This document shows, piece after piece, positions 17,103-25,990 of a stretch of 64,000 nucleotides of DNA. The stretch's first letter is position 1; each line of letters starts with the position of its first letter. Below the pieces are notes generated by a model. That model was not told the origin of the DNA. It made no database searches and was given only the letters and a program-made list of their open reading frames with translations. A program made the translations under genes and the position numbers. This stretch comes from an uncultured Pseudomonadales bacterium (GTDB lineage: Bacteria > Pseudomonadota > Gammaproteobacteria > Pseudomonadales > Cellvibrionaceae): NCBI GenBank assembly GCA_947494095.1, contig CANLTI010000001.1, positions 62,001 through 126,000 of the forward strand. Direction: 5' to 3'.

Positions 17103-17129
17103 TTTTAGCCGCGCCTGTCCCAGTAGATC
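17103..17129 (+). repeat. Direct repeat R1, copy 2
   Basis: TTTTAGCCGCGCCTG through CAGTAGATC, 24/27 identical to 13060-13086. The two copies bracket hsdR, the DUF1016 remnant and the 59-aa gene. Confidence 0.7.
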
Positions 17130-17250
17130 CTCTCATCTAGAGGGAACTCGTGTGCCTCTAAGATTTTTTTAGTCATTTTTTATCCCTATTTTATTATGCT
17201 GTAATGCTTGCTCTTAGGCCGGATAAGATTTGAATTTATGAACGCTGTCG

Positions 17251-17907
17251 CTAGGTCAAATACACCCAACGGTAGCCATAGCTCAACAAAGCAACCACCC
17301 CGACAATATATGGCGCAATAATATCTAAATTTTCCCGATGCTTGCTCAAGCTTTCAAACTGATATTTCAACTCGTATTTCCAATACTTCCGGAAATTAAC
17401 ATCTACATCTTCCCGATGGTCACCATATCCATCCCACCACTCGAAGCGAACATATCGCCGATATATCAATTTGCAGCTAAATCGCATTGAAATTTTGCTC
17501 CACTCAACATCAGGGTCTATGCGAGTTTTTAACCTGAGCGCGGAAATATCCCCTTCCACCCCGTCAAACGGATCATCGCTGTAGTAAAACGGAGGCATAC
17601 CAAGCATCCGCTTCGTCCAAATACGATACAGTCGCTCATGATAAGGTTGGGCGTAGTTGTAGTAGCGGAGCATTAAAAATACGATGGAGGTTGCGAGTAA
17701 GAGCGGAATGCCTTCTTGGTTATCAAAACTGAGTTTGACCAAAAAAGTATTCGCCTCTTCCACCTTGGCACCGGAAAATGCCAAAGCCATCAGAATCAAA
17801 GACGCAACAGTTAAGAGCTTTCGTTTTGATGCCAACCCTTTATCGGCATCAATATCCTTCTGGACTAGCTGCTCAGGTGTTAACTTATTTTCGGTGTTAT
17901 CGGTCAT
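17251..17907 (-). CDS. Unknown three-helix membrane protein, 218 aa
   Basis: I do not recognise the family. Hydrophobic segments: residues about 31-46 (LLTVASLILMALAFSG), 66-84 (GIPLLLATSIVFLMLRYY) and 197-216 (IIAPYIVGVVALLSYGYRW). Between the second and third lies a soluble domain of about 110 aa rich in Tyr, Trp and Arg (YRRYVRFEWWDGYGDH). An excellent ribosome binding site, GAGGAG, stands 6 nt before the ATG, within the tail of the truncated rhuM gene. It sits inside the type I RM operon, so an accessory defence or membrane-effector role is conceivable, but only by position. Confidence 0.75.
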   Translation of the reverse strand: MTDNTENKLTPEQLVQKDIDADKGLASKRKLLTVASLILMALAFSGAKVEEANTFLVKLSFDNQEGIPLLLATSIVFLMLRYYNYAQPYHERLYRIWTKRMLGMPPFYYSDDPFDGVEGDISALRLKTRIDPDVEWSKISMRFSCKLIYRRYVRFEWWDGYGDHREDVDVNFRKYWKYELKYQFESLSKHRENLDIIAPYIVGVVALLSYGYRWVYLT

Positions 17908-17916
17908 GCACGCTCC

Positions 17917-18261
17917 TCAGATTCTGTTATGTGCTACCTGCCGATTGCCCTCTTGGGCAACTTGTAAGTAAGACTTACAAGTTGAATTTTGATCAATCCC
18001 CCGTGTTACCTGGCGGCTACCTTCGGTACGAACTATTCGGAATTTCCTAATGGTTGCGTTTTGATCAATTTCGCCCTCTTGGTAAATATTGGCCAAGTGC
18101 TCATTGATGGTGGCCACGCTTTTTTGATACAGCTCGGCAAGCTGCGCTTGCGTTAACCACAGCGTCTCTTGCTCAAACCGGCACTCAACACGCGCCTTGC
18201 CATCGGCCGCCGCAAATAAAACAAACTCCCCTTGCGGGGCTTTGGGTGTGGTATCACTCAT
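17917..18261 (-). pseudogene. Truncated RhuM-like gene with internal duplication
   Basis: The N-terminus (GEFVLFAAADGKARVECRFEQETLWLTQAQLAELYQKSVATINEHLANIYQEGE) is that of RhuM family proteins, common riders of type I RM loci and normally about 330 aa. Here it stops at 114 aa. The last part contains two versions of one segment: IDQNATIRKFRIVRTEGSRQV and IDQNSTCKSYLQVAQEGNRQV. Each resembles a known variant of the RhuM core, so the gene looks like a recombinant or duplication followed by truncation. Its start overlaps the hsdS stop as ATGA and it is 9 bp before the membrane-protein gene, so the fragment is probably still translated. Confidence 0.72.
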
Positions 18262-19625
18262 ACGGCGGTTTCCTTTTGGCTTGACGGCTCTGGCGCCTGC
18301 CAGCTGCGCACATCTATTTTACCGGTGACGGCGGCGGAGATTAGGGCGGTGCGGCGTTCTTGCATTAAAGAAATCGTTTTATCAGCCTCTTTCGTCAATC
18401 GTAAATATTTACTCTTAATTATAGATAGTTGTTGCTGTATAGCCTTTGCTTCATTCAAGGGAGGAATAAGTACTGGAATATTTTCTACTTGCTCTACCCT
18501 AAGATGAGCGACTGTACTGCCATGTGAAACACTTTCTATATAGCGCTCAAGACAATCAGAAAGTAAGAAATTAAAAAGGTAGCTAGTATATTCAGAATTA
18601 TGACAAATAAAGTTCATCATTCTTTGCCCCATGCAAAATTTTAAATTATCAGGCACTAAACACACCTCGCCAGCAGGAGCTTCTCGCGTAAAAAATATTG
18701 AACCAGCTGGTGGTATGCCTCTTTGTGTCCAAATTTTAAAATTAGCATTGTCGGTATATAAAGCACCATTCATATCTAATTTTTGATTCTTAATATTTGT
18801 CGTTCTCACAACAAAATACTCTCCATCAGCGATATATTCAGGTGTCTTATTTCGACAATCCACAACCTCAGAGGTATTCTTAAGTCGTTTAACCTCCCAA
18901 TGCTCCGGAACCTCCCCCAACCACTCAACCCCAGAATCCCGCATAGGGGCATTGGGGTTTAGGCCTTTGGTGACGGCGTGGCTGATGACGGCTTGGCGTT
19001 TTTCTTTTAGCAGTGTGATGAGCTGTTGTTGCTTGGCGATTAGGGTGTCGATTTTGGCGGTTTCGTGGTCTAGGAAGTTGGCTATTTTTTGTTGTTCATC
19101 GACTGGAGGAAGTGCTGACTGATAGCCAACCATACCGGCATCGCTAATATTTGGCTGTGCACCACCGAAAGCAGTTAAAACAATATATTCTTGGTAGCCA
19201 AAGCTATTTAACACATACCAGAAAAAATTATAATCTAAATGATTTTTTCTACACTTAAAAGAACCTACACGCTGATTTAATAACGCTGGCTCTTTTTCTT
19301 TGTACCAACCAGCCTTTCCTATTGTTGCTCCAGTCATTGCCATTAGGAGATCACCATAATGAACTTCATATTGACTATATTGAGTAGAGCCATATTTTTT
19401 TATGTGCTTACATGAGTCTAAAGAAACGGTTCCATCTTGCTTTATATCCCCTATACGAATCACTGCTCTGCCTTTATCAACAAAGCTATCGCTACTAAAA
19501 GCATACCCGCCCTGTACTGATGAATACCTTTTAAGTTCGGTAAACATCCAATGCTCAGGGATGCTTCCCAACCACTCAACCCCAGAATCCTTATACTCCG
19601 GATAAGCCACATATTTACCGCTCAT
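18258..19625 (-). CDS. hsdS: Type I restriction specificity subunit
   Basis: Recognises the bipartite DNA target for the HsdM/HsdR complex. Two target recognition domains are each introduced by DSGVEWLG(S/E)(I/V)PEHW: the first at about residues 10-25, the second at about 226-242. Each is followed by a long-helix spacer: NFLDHETAKIDTLIAKQQQLITLLKEKRQAVI in the middle and SIIKSKYLRLTKEADKTISLMQERRTALISAAVTGKI at the C-terminus. 455 aa is full length. The start overlaps the small upstream ORF (ATGA), and its stop overlaps the rhuM fragment (ATGA). The near-identical half-module headers could permit domain-shuffling recombination. Confidence 0.94.
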   Translation of the reverse strand: MSGKYVAYPEYKDSGVEWLGSIPEHWMFTELKRYSSVQGGYAFSSDSFVDKGRAVIRIGDIKQDGTVSLDSCKHIKKYGSTQYSQYEVHYGDLLMAMTGATIGKAGWYKEKEPALLNQRVGSFKCRKNHLDYNFFWYVLNSFGYQEYIVLTAFGGAQPNISDAGMVGYQSALPPVDEQQKIANFLDHETAKIDTLIAKQQQLITLLKEKRQAVISHAVTKGLNPNAPMRDSGVEWLGEVPEHWEVKRLKNTSEVVDCRNKTPEYIADGEYFVVRTTNIKNQKLDMNGALYTDNANFKIWTQRGIPPAGSIFFTREAPAGEVCLVPDNLKFCMGQRMMNFICHNSEYTSYLFNFLLSDCLERYIESVSHGSTVAHLRVEQVENIPVLIPPLNEAKAIQQQLSIIKSKYLRLTKEADKTISLMQERRTALISAAVTGKIDVRSWQAPEPSSQKETAV

Positions 19626-19813
19626 ACCGCACCTCCAAAAATCTTAATGCCACTGCCCAAATTGCCAAGCCGCTGGGTGAATAGGCGCAAGACTCTCGTC
19701 CACATGGATGCGGGTGTGAAGCCCACAGGGAGGTATCCACGGCGTGTCTTGCGGCTATTGACCCAGTGGCTAACGCGCAGAAAAACACCACGGTAAAAAC
19801 TCAACCAACTCAT
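19622..19813 (-). CDS. Small ORF coupled on both sides within the hsd operon, 63 aa
   Basis: I do not recognise the product. It is strongly basic, starts [18 protein letters not shown] and contains SRKTRRGYLPVGFTPASMW. Its start codon overlaps the stop of the upstream AlbA_2 gene as ATGA, and its stop overlaps the hsdS start as ATGA, so ribosomes could pass through all three genes by re-initiation. Most of the ORF consists of a 102-bp structure: two 25-bp inverted arms (3 mismatches) around a 52-bp centre. The ORF may therefore be an inserted palindromic element that happens to preserve coupling, or a true small protein. Confidence 0.45.
   Translation of the reverse strand: MSWLSFYRGVFLRVSHWVNSRKTRRGYLPVGFTPASMWTRVLRLFTQRLGNLGSGIKIFGGAV
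19669..19770. repeat. Long inverted repeat between AlbA_2 gene and hsdS
   Basis: The left arm 19669-19693 (GCCGCTGGGTGAATAGG...) and right arm 19746-19770 pair over 25 bp with 3 mismatches; a 52-bp centre holds shorter complementary pieces (TGGAT/ATCCA, GGG/CCC). A strong cruciform or RNA hairpin is expected. It does not have integron attC core sites. Confidence 0.75.
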
Positions 19814-21204
19814 AACAATTCCCCCTTATCTGGCGCGGTATAAAACTGCTGTTTAGGACTGGTGGGTTTATCCGGTAAGGTTTGCAGTAATACACCGGAC
19901 TCTAACAGGGGTTGGAGGATGGCCTTGCGGAAGTGATCGCGATTTTTTAAACCGAGATGTTCCTGAATCTGAGTACGAGACTGAGGGTTTTTGCAGAAAG
20001 CCAGCACCGCTTCAGCTTGCGGGGTGGCTTGCATGGTGGCCTGCATGGTGGCTTGCATGGTGGCTTGCATGGTGGCTTGCATGGTGGCGTTATCATCCGC
20101 CGCAAAGTTAAAAACAACCCGGATAAAACTAGGGCTAAAGTGGTAAATAGCCGGACTGTAGGTTTGCAAAATGCGAGGGATACCCGAGCCTAACTGCTCC
20201 ACCAATTCTAAATCTCGAAACACCCGCATGAGTTCCTTGTTTTGCGGAATGGAATAGCCCTTAAAAAAATCCGCTTCGCTCAAACCTGCAGGAATCACGC
20301 CTGCTGAGGTAATCTCTAGGCGGTCACTAAAAAGCTCAAACTTTGGCGGTACTTCTCGACTGTAATCGTTATGGATGATGGCATTAATCACCGCCTCACG
20401 TAGCGCAATGGCATTAATTTGTTTTTTCTCAATGCGCTCTTTGGGTGTGATTTTGGTAAATGTCCGGTTCTCTATAGCGAGTTTATCCAATACCGCCTTG
20501 CTGGCTTTGACCAAACAACAATAGCCATACTCTTCATTTTCGACCAAATCCACACGGTCTACACCGGCATATTTGGCCACCTTAATCGAGCAACCGTTGT
20601 TATCCGATAGCAAATACGCCGCGTAATTGTAATCGCCGTCTTTATTCAGTAGCTCTAAGTTACGGGCAAACTGCGCATTTAGAGTTTGGCCATTATCGTT
20701 ATAATAAATTTTAAGTTGTTCAAAGCTTAAGTCTTGATAGCGCGAAGCCATATTGCCGATCGAATTGCGAACACGCTGTGAAAATAGCTGCTCTATCATG
20801 GCGGGCGGCATAGGCTCGCTCGCACTGCCTATGCGCAAAAAACACCCTTTGGGTGACATGCCCATTTTGGTGAGATAGTAGGGTTTTTCTGAGCCGCTGG
20901 CCAAGATGATCTTAACGACCGTTTTACCTTCTTGCTCAAACGCCACTACATCAAACAAACCCATGGTTGAGGGCAAAATATTATGCTTTAAACGATCTTT
21001 GATTTTCAGTTGCAAAGCATCAGCATCATCAACCCCTAGCGTTTGGCCGTTATCATCCACACCGATCACAATGGCACCGCCATCACGGCTATTTAAAAAC
21101 GCGACCCCTTCTTTTTCTAAGCTATCGGTTAATTGGCGCTTAAACTCTAGCTGGCGGCCTTCTTTATTTGGCGCAGTATGCGAGCTAGCTTCACAACCCA
21201 TCAC
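19810..21204 (-). CDS. AlbA_2/Schlafen-type ATP-binding regulator with ATMQ repeats
   Basis: An N-terminal AlbA_2 (Schlafen-like) domain ([40 protein letters not shown], residues about 14-55) is followed by a GHKL/HATPase_c_4-type region ([34 protein letters not shown]; about 265-345) and a C-terminal winged HTH. Between them lies a tandem (ATMQ)5-ATPQ stretch encoded by 12-bp repeats. Such genes are frequent passengers of type I RM loci and are thought to be DNA/RNA-binding regulators; the exact role is unknown. Start may be the GTG at 21204 or the ATG at 21201; either overlaps the hsdM stop. The stop overlaps the next ORF as ATGA. Confidence 0.86.
   Translation of the reverse strand: MMGCEASSHTAPNKEGRQLEFKRQLTDSLEKEGVAFLNSRDGGAIVIGVDDNGQTLGVDDADALQLKIKDRLKHNILPSTMGLFDVVAFEQEGKTVVKIILASGSEKPYYLTKMGMSPKGCFLRIGSASEPMPPAMIEQLFSQRVRNSIGNMASRYQDLSFEQLKIYYNDNGQTLNAQFARNLELLNKDGDYNYAAYLLSDNNGCSIKVAKYAGVDRVDLVENEEYGYCCLVKASKAVLDKLAIENRTFTKITPKERIEKKQINAIALREAVINAIIHNDYSREVPPKFELFSDRLEITSAGVIPAGLSEADFFKGYSIPQNKELMRVFRDLELVEQLGSGIPRILQTYSPAIYHFSPSFIRVVFNFAADDNATMQATMQATMQATMQATMQATPQAEAVLAFCKNPQSRTQIQEHLGLKNRDHFRKAILQPLLESGVLLQTLPDKPTSPKQQFYTAPDKGELL
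20029..20088. repeat. 12-bp tandem repeat in coding sequence, 5 units
   Basis: Five units of TTGCATGGTGGC (one with CTGC) encode ATMQ on the minus strand, with a degenerate sixth unit at 20017-20028. The unit is a multiple of three, so copy-number change alters linker length without shifting frame. Confidence 0.9.
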
Positions 21205-23558
21205 GAATGCACCTCTTGTAGCAAATTCATAATCTCAGCACTCACCTTATCTAAATCCGCATCAATCGCCTCCAAATCCCTAGGTGGCTGATATTGATAA
21301 AAATGACGGTTAAAAGGGATTTCATAACCGACTATGCCAATCTCGCCGTCTTTATCATCGCGCTTGGTATCGTCTATCCAGGCCTCGGGTACATGGGGTT
21401 GTACCTCTTTAATAAAATACGCTTCGATTAAATCGTAAGTATCTTTAGCGGGGTTAAGAGCAACGTTTTCGTTATCGCGCAAATCGCCATCGGCTTTGTA
21501 CTCGACAATTTTACCTTGGTAAGCCTTTAAATTACCGCTGTAGGCAAAGGCGCCATACAGCGGGGCTGGCTCTTCGTTAACCACTTTTTTAATGACCTTT
21601 TGCGCGCTGGGGTTCTTCCAGCTTACGGCCGTCTCTATCGCTTTTTTGGCCTTGGCCTCTAGCTTTAAACCTAACGGCTTGCAGGCCGCTTTAAGGGCCT
21701 CTTCGTAGGTGTTTTTATCATCGTGCTGCTGCGCACCCATCACCGATTGCAACGCCAATGCTTGCTCGTACACCGCTTGGCACACTTGCCACGTTTGCGG
21801 GTTGAGTAGCTCTTTGATTTTGGCCTCTTTTAACTCGCTAAAGTGCGCCTTAACATGCTTGCGAATGGCGGCCTCGTGCTCGCTCCAGCCATTGGGGTAC
21901 GCACTAAACGGATAAAGCCCATCGAGCCACTGCATGGCGGCATTTAAAGGCTTGGGCGCAAAGCGTAGCTCGGCCAAGCGGGCATCACTAAACTGGTAGC
22001 TCTCGCGCAGCGGCCGCTCGATGGATATACGGCGGTAGCCAAATTGGTGGGTCGCAAAAATTTTACTGGCAAAGGTTTTAGCGGCCGCTTGCTTGGGGTT
22101 GGCCGATTGGCGGCCACGGTTGCTCTTTACATCGGCGGCCTTATCAAGGTTATACGCATCAATCACCTCAAAGGCACCAAAGGCGCGAGTAATGGTGGCA
22201 ATATCGTCTTCGCTCATTTCATGGCGTTTAGAGCCTAGCGACTTACGCATTTTACCGCACAGATTCACCCCGTTAATCAGCTGCACTTTACCTTTGCGCT
22301 CAGCCGTTTTTTTATTGCTTAGCACCCACACATAAGTGGCAATACCGGTGTTGTAAAACATATCGGTGGGTAGCGCGACTATGGTCTCGAGTAAATCGGC
22401 TTCTAAAATATAACGGCGAATTTCACTCTCGCCACTGCCGGCACCGCCAGTAAATAACGGCGAACCATTAAGAATGATGCCGATACGGCCACCGCCTTTT
22501 GATGCATCACGTAACTTGCTGATCAAATGCATCAAAAATAATAACGAGCCATCGGATACACGCGGCAAGCCCGCGCCAAAGCGGCCCTCAAAACCCTTAA
22601 GAATATGCTCACCTTTAATACTGGCTTCGATCTTTTTCCAATCGACCCCAAAGGGCGGATTAGACAGCATGTAATCAAACTGCTCGGGGCCTAGCTGATC
22701 ATTCGATAACGTATTGCCCAGCTTAATATTATTGACCGCTTGGCCTTTAATCAGCATATCGGCTTTGCAAATAGCGTAGCTTTCGGGGTTTAGCTCTTGA
22801 CCAAAGGCGGCCATGCGCCCGTTGGGGTTCATTTCGTACAGGTATTCCATACCCGCCGATAAAAAGCCACCGGTGCCTGCCGTTGGGTCGTAAATACTGC
22901 GAATAATGCCATCGCCACGCAGCGCCTCGTCATCTTCCATAAACACCAGTGATGTGGTGAGGCGCACAATATCGCGCGGGGTAAAATGCTCGCCGGCGGT
23001 TTCATTCGAGCCCTCGGCAAAGCGGCGAATTAGCTCTTCAAACACTAGGCCCATATCGTGGTTGCTAATACCGTTGGGGTTGCTGGGCGTTTTGGGGGTA
23101 AGGTCGGTGGCGCGTACTTTTTGCACAATTTTAAAGAGCAAATCGGCATCGTTAAGCTGGCCGATAAATTCGGCAAAGTTAAAGTATTCAAAAATTTCGC
23201 GGGCATCTTGGCTAAAGCTTTGAATGTAGCTTTCGAGGTTGTCTTTAATGCCCGCTTGGCCAAGCTTTGATAAGTCCATGGGTGAGGCGTTAAAAAACGA
23301 TAGCTCGCTGGCGCGCAGCAGTAGCTTTTCGTGTGCTTCTTGGGGGAGGTTCATTTTTTGTACTTTAACCACCTCGGCCAGCACCTTATCTTTGGTGGCC
23401 TCGAGTACACACTCTAAGCGGCGCAATAGGGTAAAGGGCAAAATAATACGGCCATACTGGCTTTGCTTAAAGTCACCGCGTAGTAGGTCGGCAATAGACC
23501 AGCAATAAGCGGCTAGGTTGTTGGGCGTAGTGGGGGTATTTGAAACGTCGGCAAGCAT
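21201..23558 (-). CDS. hsdM: Type I restriction-modification DNA methyltransferase, M subunit
   Basis: N6-adenine methyltransferase of the HsdM2S complex. N-terminal helical HsdM_N domain ([29 protein letters not shown]), SAM-binding motif [11 protein letters not shown] (about residue 223), catalytic motif [10 protein letters not shown] (about 300). At 785 aa it is longer than classic HsdM (about 500-530), owing to a C-terminal extension with the partner region [29 protein letters not shown] at the end; this long form is a known subgroup. First gene of the operon hsdM-AlbA_2-small ORF-hsdS-rhuM fragment-membrane protein. Confidence 0.95.
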   Translation of the reverse strand: MLADVSNTPTTPNNLAAYCWSIADLLRGDFKQSQYGRIILPFTLLRRLECVLEATKDKVLAEVVKVQKMNLPQEAHEKLLLRASELSFFNASPMDLSKLGQAGIKDNLESYIQSFSQDAREIFEYFNFAEFIGQLNDADLLFKIVQKVRATDLTPKTPSNPNGISNHDMGLVFEELIRRFAEGSNETAGEHFTPRDIVRLTTSLVFMEDDEALRGDGIIRSIYDPTAGTGGFLSAGMEYLYEMNPNGRMAAFGQELNPESYAICKADMLIKGQAVNNIKLGNTLSNDQLGPEQFDYMLSNPPFGVDWKKIEASIKGEHILKGFEGRFGAGLPRVSDGSLLFLMHLISKLRDASKGGGRIGIILNGSPLFTGGAGSGESEIRRYILEADLLETIVALPTDMFYNTGIATYVWVLSNKKTAERKGKVQLINGVNLCGKMRKSLGSKRHEMSEDDIATITRAFGAFEVIDAYNLDKAADVKSNRGRQSANPKQAAAKTFASKIFATHQFGYRRISIERPLRESYQFSDARLAELRFAPKPLNAAMQWLDGLYPFSAYPNGWSEHEAAIRKHVKAHFSELKEAKIKELLNPQTWQVCQAVYEQALALQSVMGAQQHDDKNTYEEALKAACKPLGLKLEAKAKKAIETAVSWKNPSAQKVIKKVVNEEPAPLYGAFAYSGNLKAYQGKIVEYKADGDLRDNENVALNPAKDTYDLIEAYFIKEVQPHVPEAWIDDTKRDDKDGEIGIVGYEIPFNRHFYQYQPPRDLEAIDADLDKVSAEIMNLLQEVHS

Positions 23559-23620
23559 ATTAAAAACCTTGATAAGGCACAGTATAAGCGCAGAGTAAAA
23601 ACAACAATGATAAAAAAGTC

Positions 23621-23678
23621 GTAACTATTCAGGGGCGCGAAAATCGGGTGAGGTTTATCAGCTGAGCTAAATAGTGAC
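23621..23678 (+). mobile_element. Minimal 58-bp MITE derivative
   Basis: Starts GTAACTATTCAG, ends CTAAATAGTGAC, with almost no interior (all stem-loop cassettes lost). Flanks AAAAAGTC and AAAAAGCC match 7 of 8, indicating that the short form itself moved or that the deletion followed insertion. It stands between hsdM and the acyltransferase gene. Confidence 0.8.
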
Positions 23679-23768
23679 AAAAAGCCTTACTATAGCACCT
23701 GCTAAACGGCATTCTAGGGGTAATTGCAGGGATCGCTAGGCGATATCGTGATCAGTATCGTGTAATCT

Positions 23769-23804
23769 TAGGGGCAGCAATAGGGGCAGCAATAGGGGCA
23801 GCAA
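23769..23804. repeat. Tandem repeat, 12 bp x 3
   Basis: Three perfect units of TAGGGGCAGCAA in the 23559-24022 intergenic region. No function is visible; the rest of that gap is AT-rich and probably holds the promoter of the acyltransferase gene. Confidence 0.8.
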
Positions 23805-24022
23805 CAGGGCCCGTAATAGTGTGAGCCATGGGCTGGCAACAAGTTGAGTTGTGTGTATTGGGTACTAAGCAGCTCATCAATTAACAACTTTTAGTAATAT
23901 ACCGGTAATTACTCGCAGTATTATTCTAAAATTTCCACGGTAAGTATTTTATTGACGCACTGTTATTGTTTTGTCGCTAATTCGTATAGAATTGCCCGAT
24001 TTTAATTGATTGAGTATGTACC

Positions 24023-25957
24023 TTGCAATTTAGAAAAGATATTAATGGGCTTAGAGCTATCGCTGTTATAGCCGTTGTGTTATTCCATTTTTCGGCAGCG
24101 TGGATGCCGGGTGGTTTTGCAGGGGTTGACGTATTTTTTGTGATTTCTGGTTTTTTGATGACAGGTATCATTTTTAAAAAAATAGAGCAAAAACGCTTTT
24201 CGCTTGCAGCGTTTTACATTGCTCGGGCGAATAGGATTATTCCTGCGCTGGCGGTACTGTGTATGGTTTTGCTGGTGTTTGGCTGGCTGTATCTTATCCC
24301 CTCAGATTACAACCTATTAGGCAAACATATAGCGGGTAGTTTGGCGTTTGTATCAAATATGGTTTATTTCAAAGAGGCGGGTTATTTTGATGCTGCCTCG
24401 AACCAAAAGTGGTTACTCCATACCTGGTCGTTATCGGTGGAGTGGCAATTTTATATACTGTACCCACTAATACTTGTGGCTATGCGCAAGTTTATGACCC
24501 TACAAGCGATGAAAACAACCGTGCTTGTTGGCACCGTTTTGGGCTTTATATTATGTGTTGTTGTAAGCGACCAATGGCCTAATGCGGCCTATTACCTATT
24601 GCCCGCACGCGCCTGGGAAATGATGATAGGCGGCGTGGCGTATTTATACCCTATGGCCATAAAACAAGGCCATAAAAAGCGGCTAGAGTGGTTGGGCTTG
24701 GGCTTGATTGTTGGCGCTTATGTTTTTATTTCTAAAAATAACCCTTGGCCGGGTTATTTGGCGTTATTGCCGGTGTTAGGGACTTTTTTAATTATCCAAG
24801 CGCAGCGCAATGACAGCCTGATGACAGGCAATATTGTTTTTCAAAAATTAGGGGCTTGGTCTTACTCGATATACCTTTGGCACTGGCCCATTGTGGTTGC
24901 TATTAACTATTTTTTGCTCAGTGAGTTGTTTATTTATTTGGGGTTGGGGCTGTGTGTATTGCTGGGCTTTATGAGCCATCAATATATTGAAAGCTTTAAG
25001 TTTAAAAATAATTTTAGTGGGTTACTCAGTTATTTAAAATGCCAGCCTATCGCTATGGTGTTGGTGATTGGTGCAATGAGTTTGGCGGTTTATAACTTTA
25101 CTTTAAATGGGTATCTCTATCAAATGCCGCAAAGTGTTTTAAACTCTTTTAAGCGCGGTGATTATGAGTGTTTTAATAAAGAAGGTTTACACGCTAAAGC
25201 GAGTGAGTTTTGCACTATTACAAAAGGCCAAAATAAGGTGTTTGCCTTTGGCGATAGCCATTCGTACTCTGTATTGCCTGCACTTGAGCTATTTGCCAAA
25301 GACAATAATTTTGCGCTCACGTATGCCGGCTATAGCTCGTGCCCACCCTTGATGGGTGTGTATCCGCAGCATGTGAATAAAATTGATAAAAGCTGTCAAT
25401 TATTAAATGACAAAGTTATGAATTTTGTGATTGATAATCACTACGACTTTGTATTTTTGGCCGCTCGCTGGACCTATTATACACAAGGCGATTATACCAA
25501 CGGTGCCATGCAGTATTTAGTGACTCAAAAAGGTGAGCCCGGCAGCCAAGCGAACTCTATTGCCGCGTTTAAAAAAGGCCTAGCGGCAACCTTTAAGCGC
25601 TACTCTGATAACAAAATAAAAGTGGTTGTGATGCTGCAAGTCCCCATGCAAGAGCACAAGCCAAAAAGCATTTACTACAGCGCGCTGGTATCTAATCAGG
25701 TACAGCAAGTACTTCTTAATCAAAAGGCGGTTAGCCTGCAAAAGCATGTAGCATTCCAACAAGCAACCAATCAAATGATTAGAGATGAAGCCAAGCGTTA
25801 TAGCTATGTGACGGTTGTAGACCCAACACACTCATTGTGCGACGACAATATATGCCCTGTTGGCGACGAGGCGGCTTCTTATTATTTTGATGATGATCAT
25901 TTATCGGTTTATGGCAACCATCAATTAAAAGGTTTTATTGTTTCTTCTATCCAATAA
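24023..25957 (+). CDS. Acyltransferase-3/SGNH fusion (OafA-like)
   Basis: Inner-membrane O-acyltransferase that probably acetylates a surface polysaccharide or peptidoglycan-linked glycan. The N-terminal Acyl_transf_3 domain starts FRKDINGLRAIAVIAVVLFHF and has the conserved GGFAGVDVFFVISGFL and SLSVEWQFYILYPL; about ten membrane helices span residues 10-370. The C-terminal periplasmic SGNH-type domain has FAFGDSHSYS (Ser nucleophile block) and DDDHLSVYGNHQL (Asp/His block). 644 aa is typical. The only start that keeps the conserved N-terminus is a TTG at 24023; ribosome binding is weak. It is a single gene. Confidence 0.92.
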   Translation: MQFRKDINGLRAIAVIAVVLFHFSAAWMPGGFAGVDVFFVISGFLMTGIIFKKIEQKRFSLAAFYIARANRIIPALAVLCMVLLVFGWLYLIPSDYNLLGKHIAGSLAFVSNMVYFKEAGYFDAASNQKWLLHTWSLSVEWQFYILYPLILVAMRKFMTLQAMKTTVLVGTVLGFILCVVVSDQWPNAAYYLLPARAWEMMIGGVAYLYPMAIKQGHKKRLEWLGLGLIVGAYVFISKNNPWPGYLALLPVLGTFLIIQAQRNDSLMTGNIVFQKLGAWSYSIYLWHWPIVVAINYFLLSELFIYLGLGLCVLLGFMSHQYIESFKFKNNFSGLLSYLKCQPIAMVLVIGAMSLAVYNFTLNGYLYQMPQSVLNSFKRGDYECFNKEGLHAKASEFCTITKGQNKVFAFGDSHSYSVLPALELFAKDNNFALTYAGYSSCPPLMGVYPQHVNKIDKSCQLLNDKVMNFVIDNHYDFVFLAARWTYYTQGDYTNGAMQYLVTQKGEPGSQANSIAAFKKGLAATFKRYSDNKIKVVVMLQVPMQEHKPKSIYYSALVSNQVQQVLLNQKAVSLQKHVAFQQATNQMIRDEAKRYSYVTVVDPTHSLCDDNICPVGDEAASYYFDDDHLSVYGNHQLKGFIVSSIQ

Positions 25958-25990
25958 GCTTAAGGCTTATTGGAGAGAAGAGTGTTGATG

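Noticed and set aside
19669..19770. Possible integron attC site
   Set aside because: Flanks lack the RYYYAAC/GTTRRRY core sites and no integrase is present.
20017..20088. Possible CRISPR-like direct repeats
   Set aside because: Twelve-bp units without spacers, in frame within a coding sequence; a tandem repeat.
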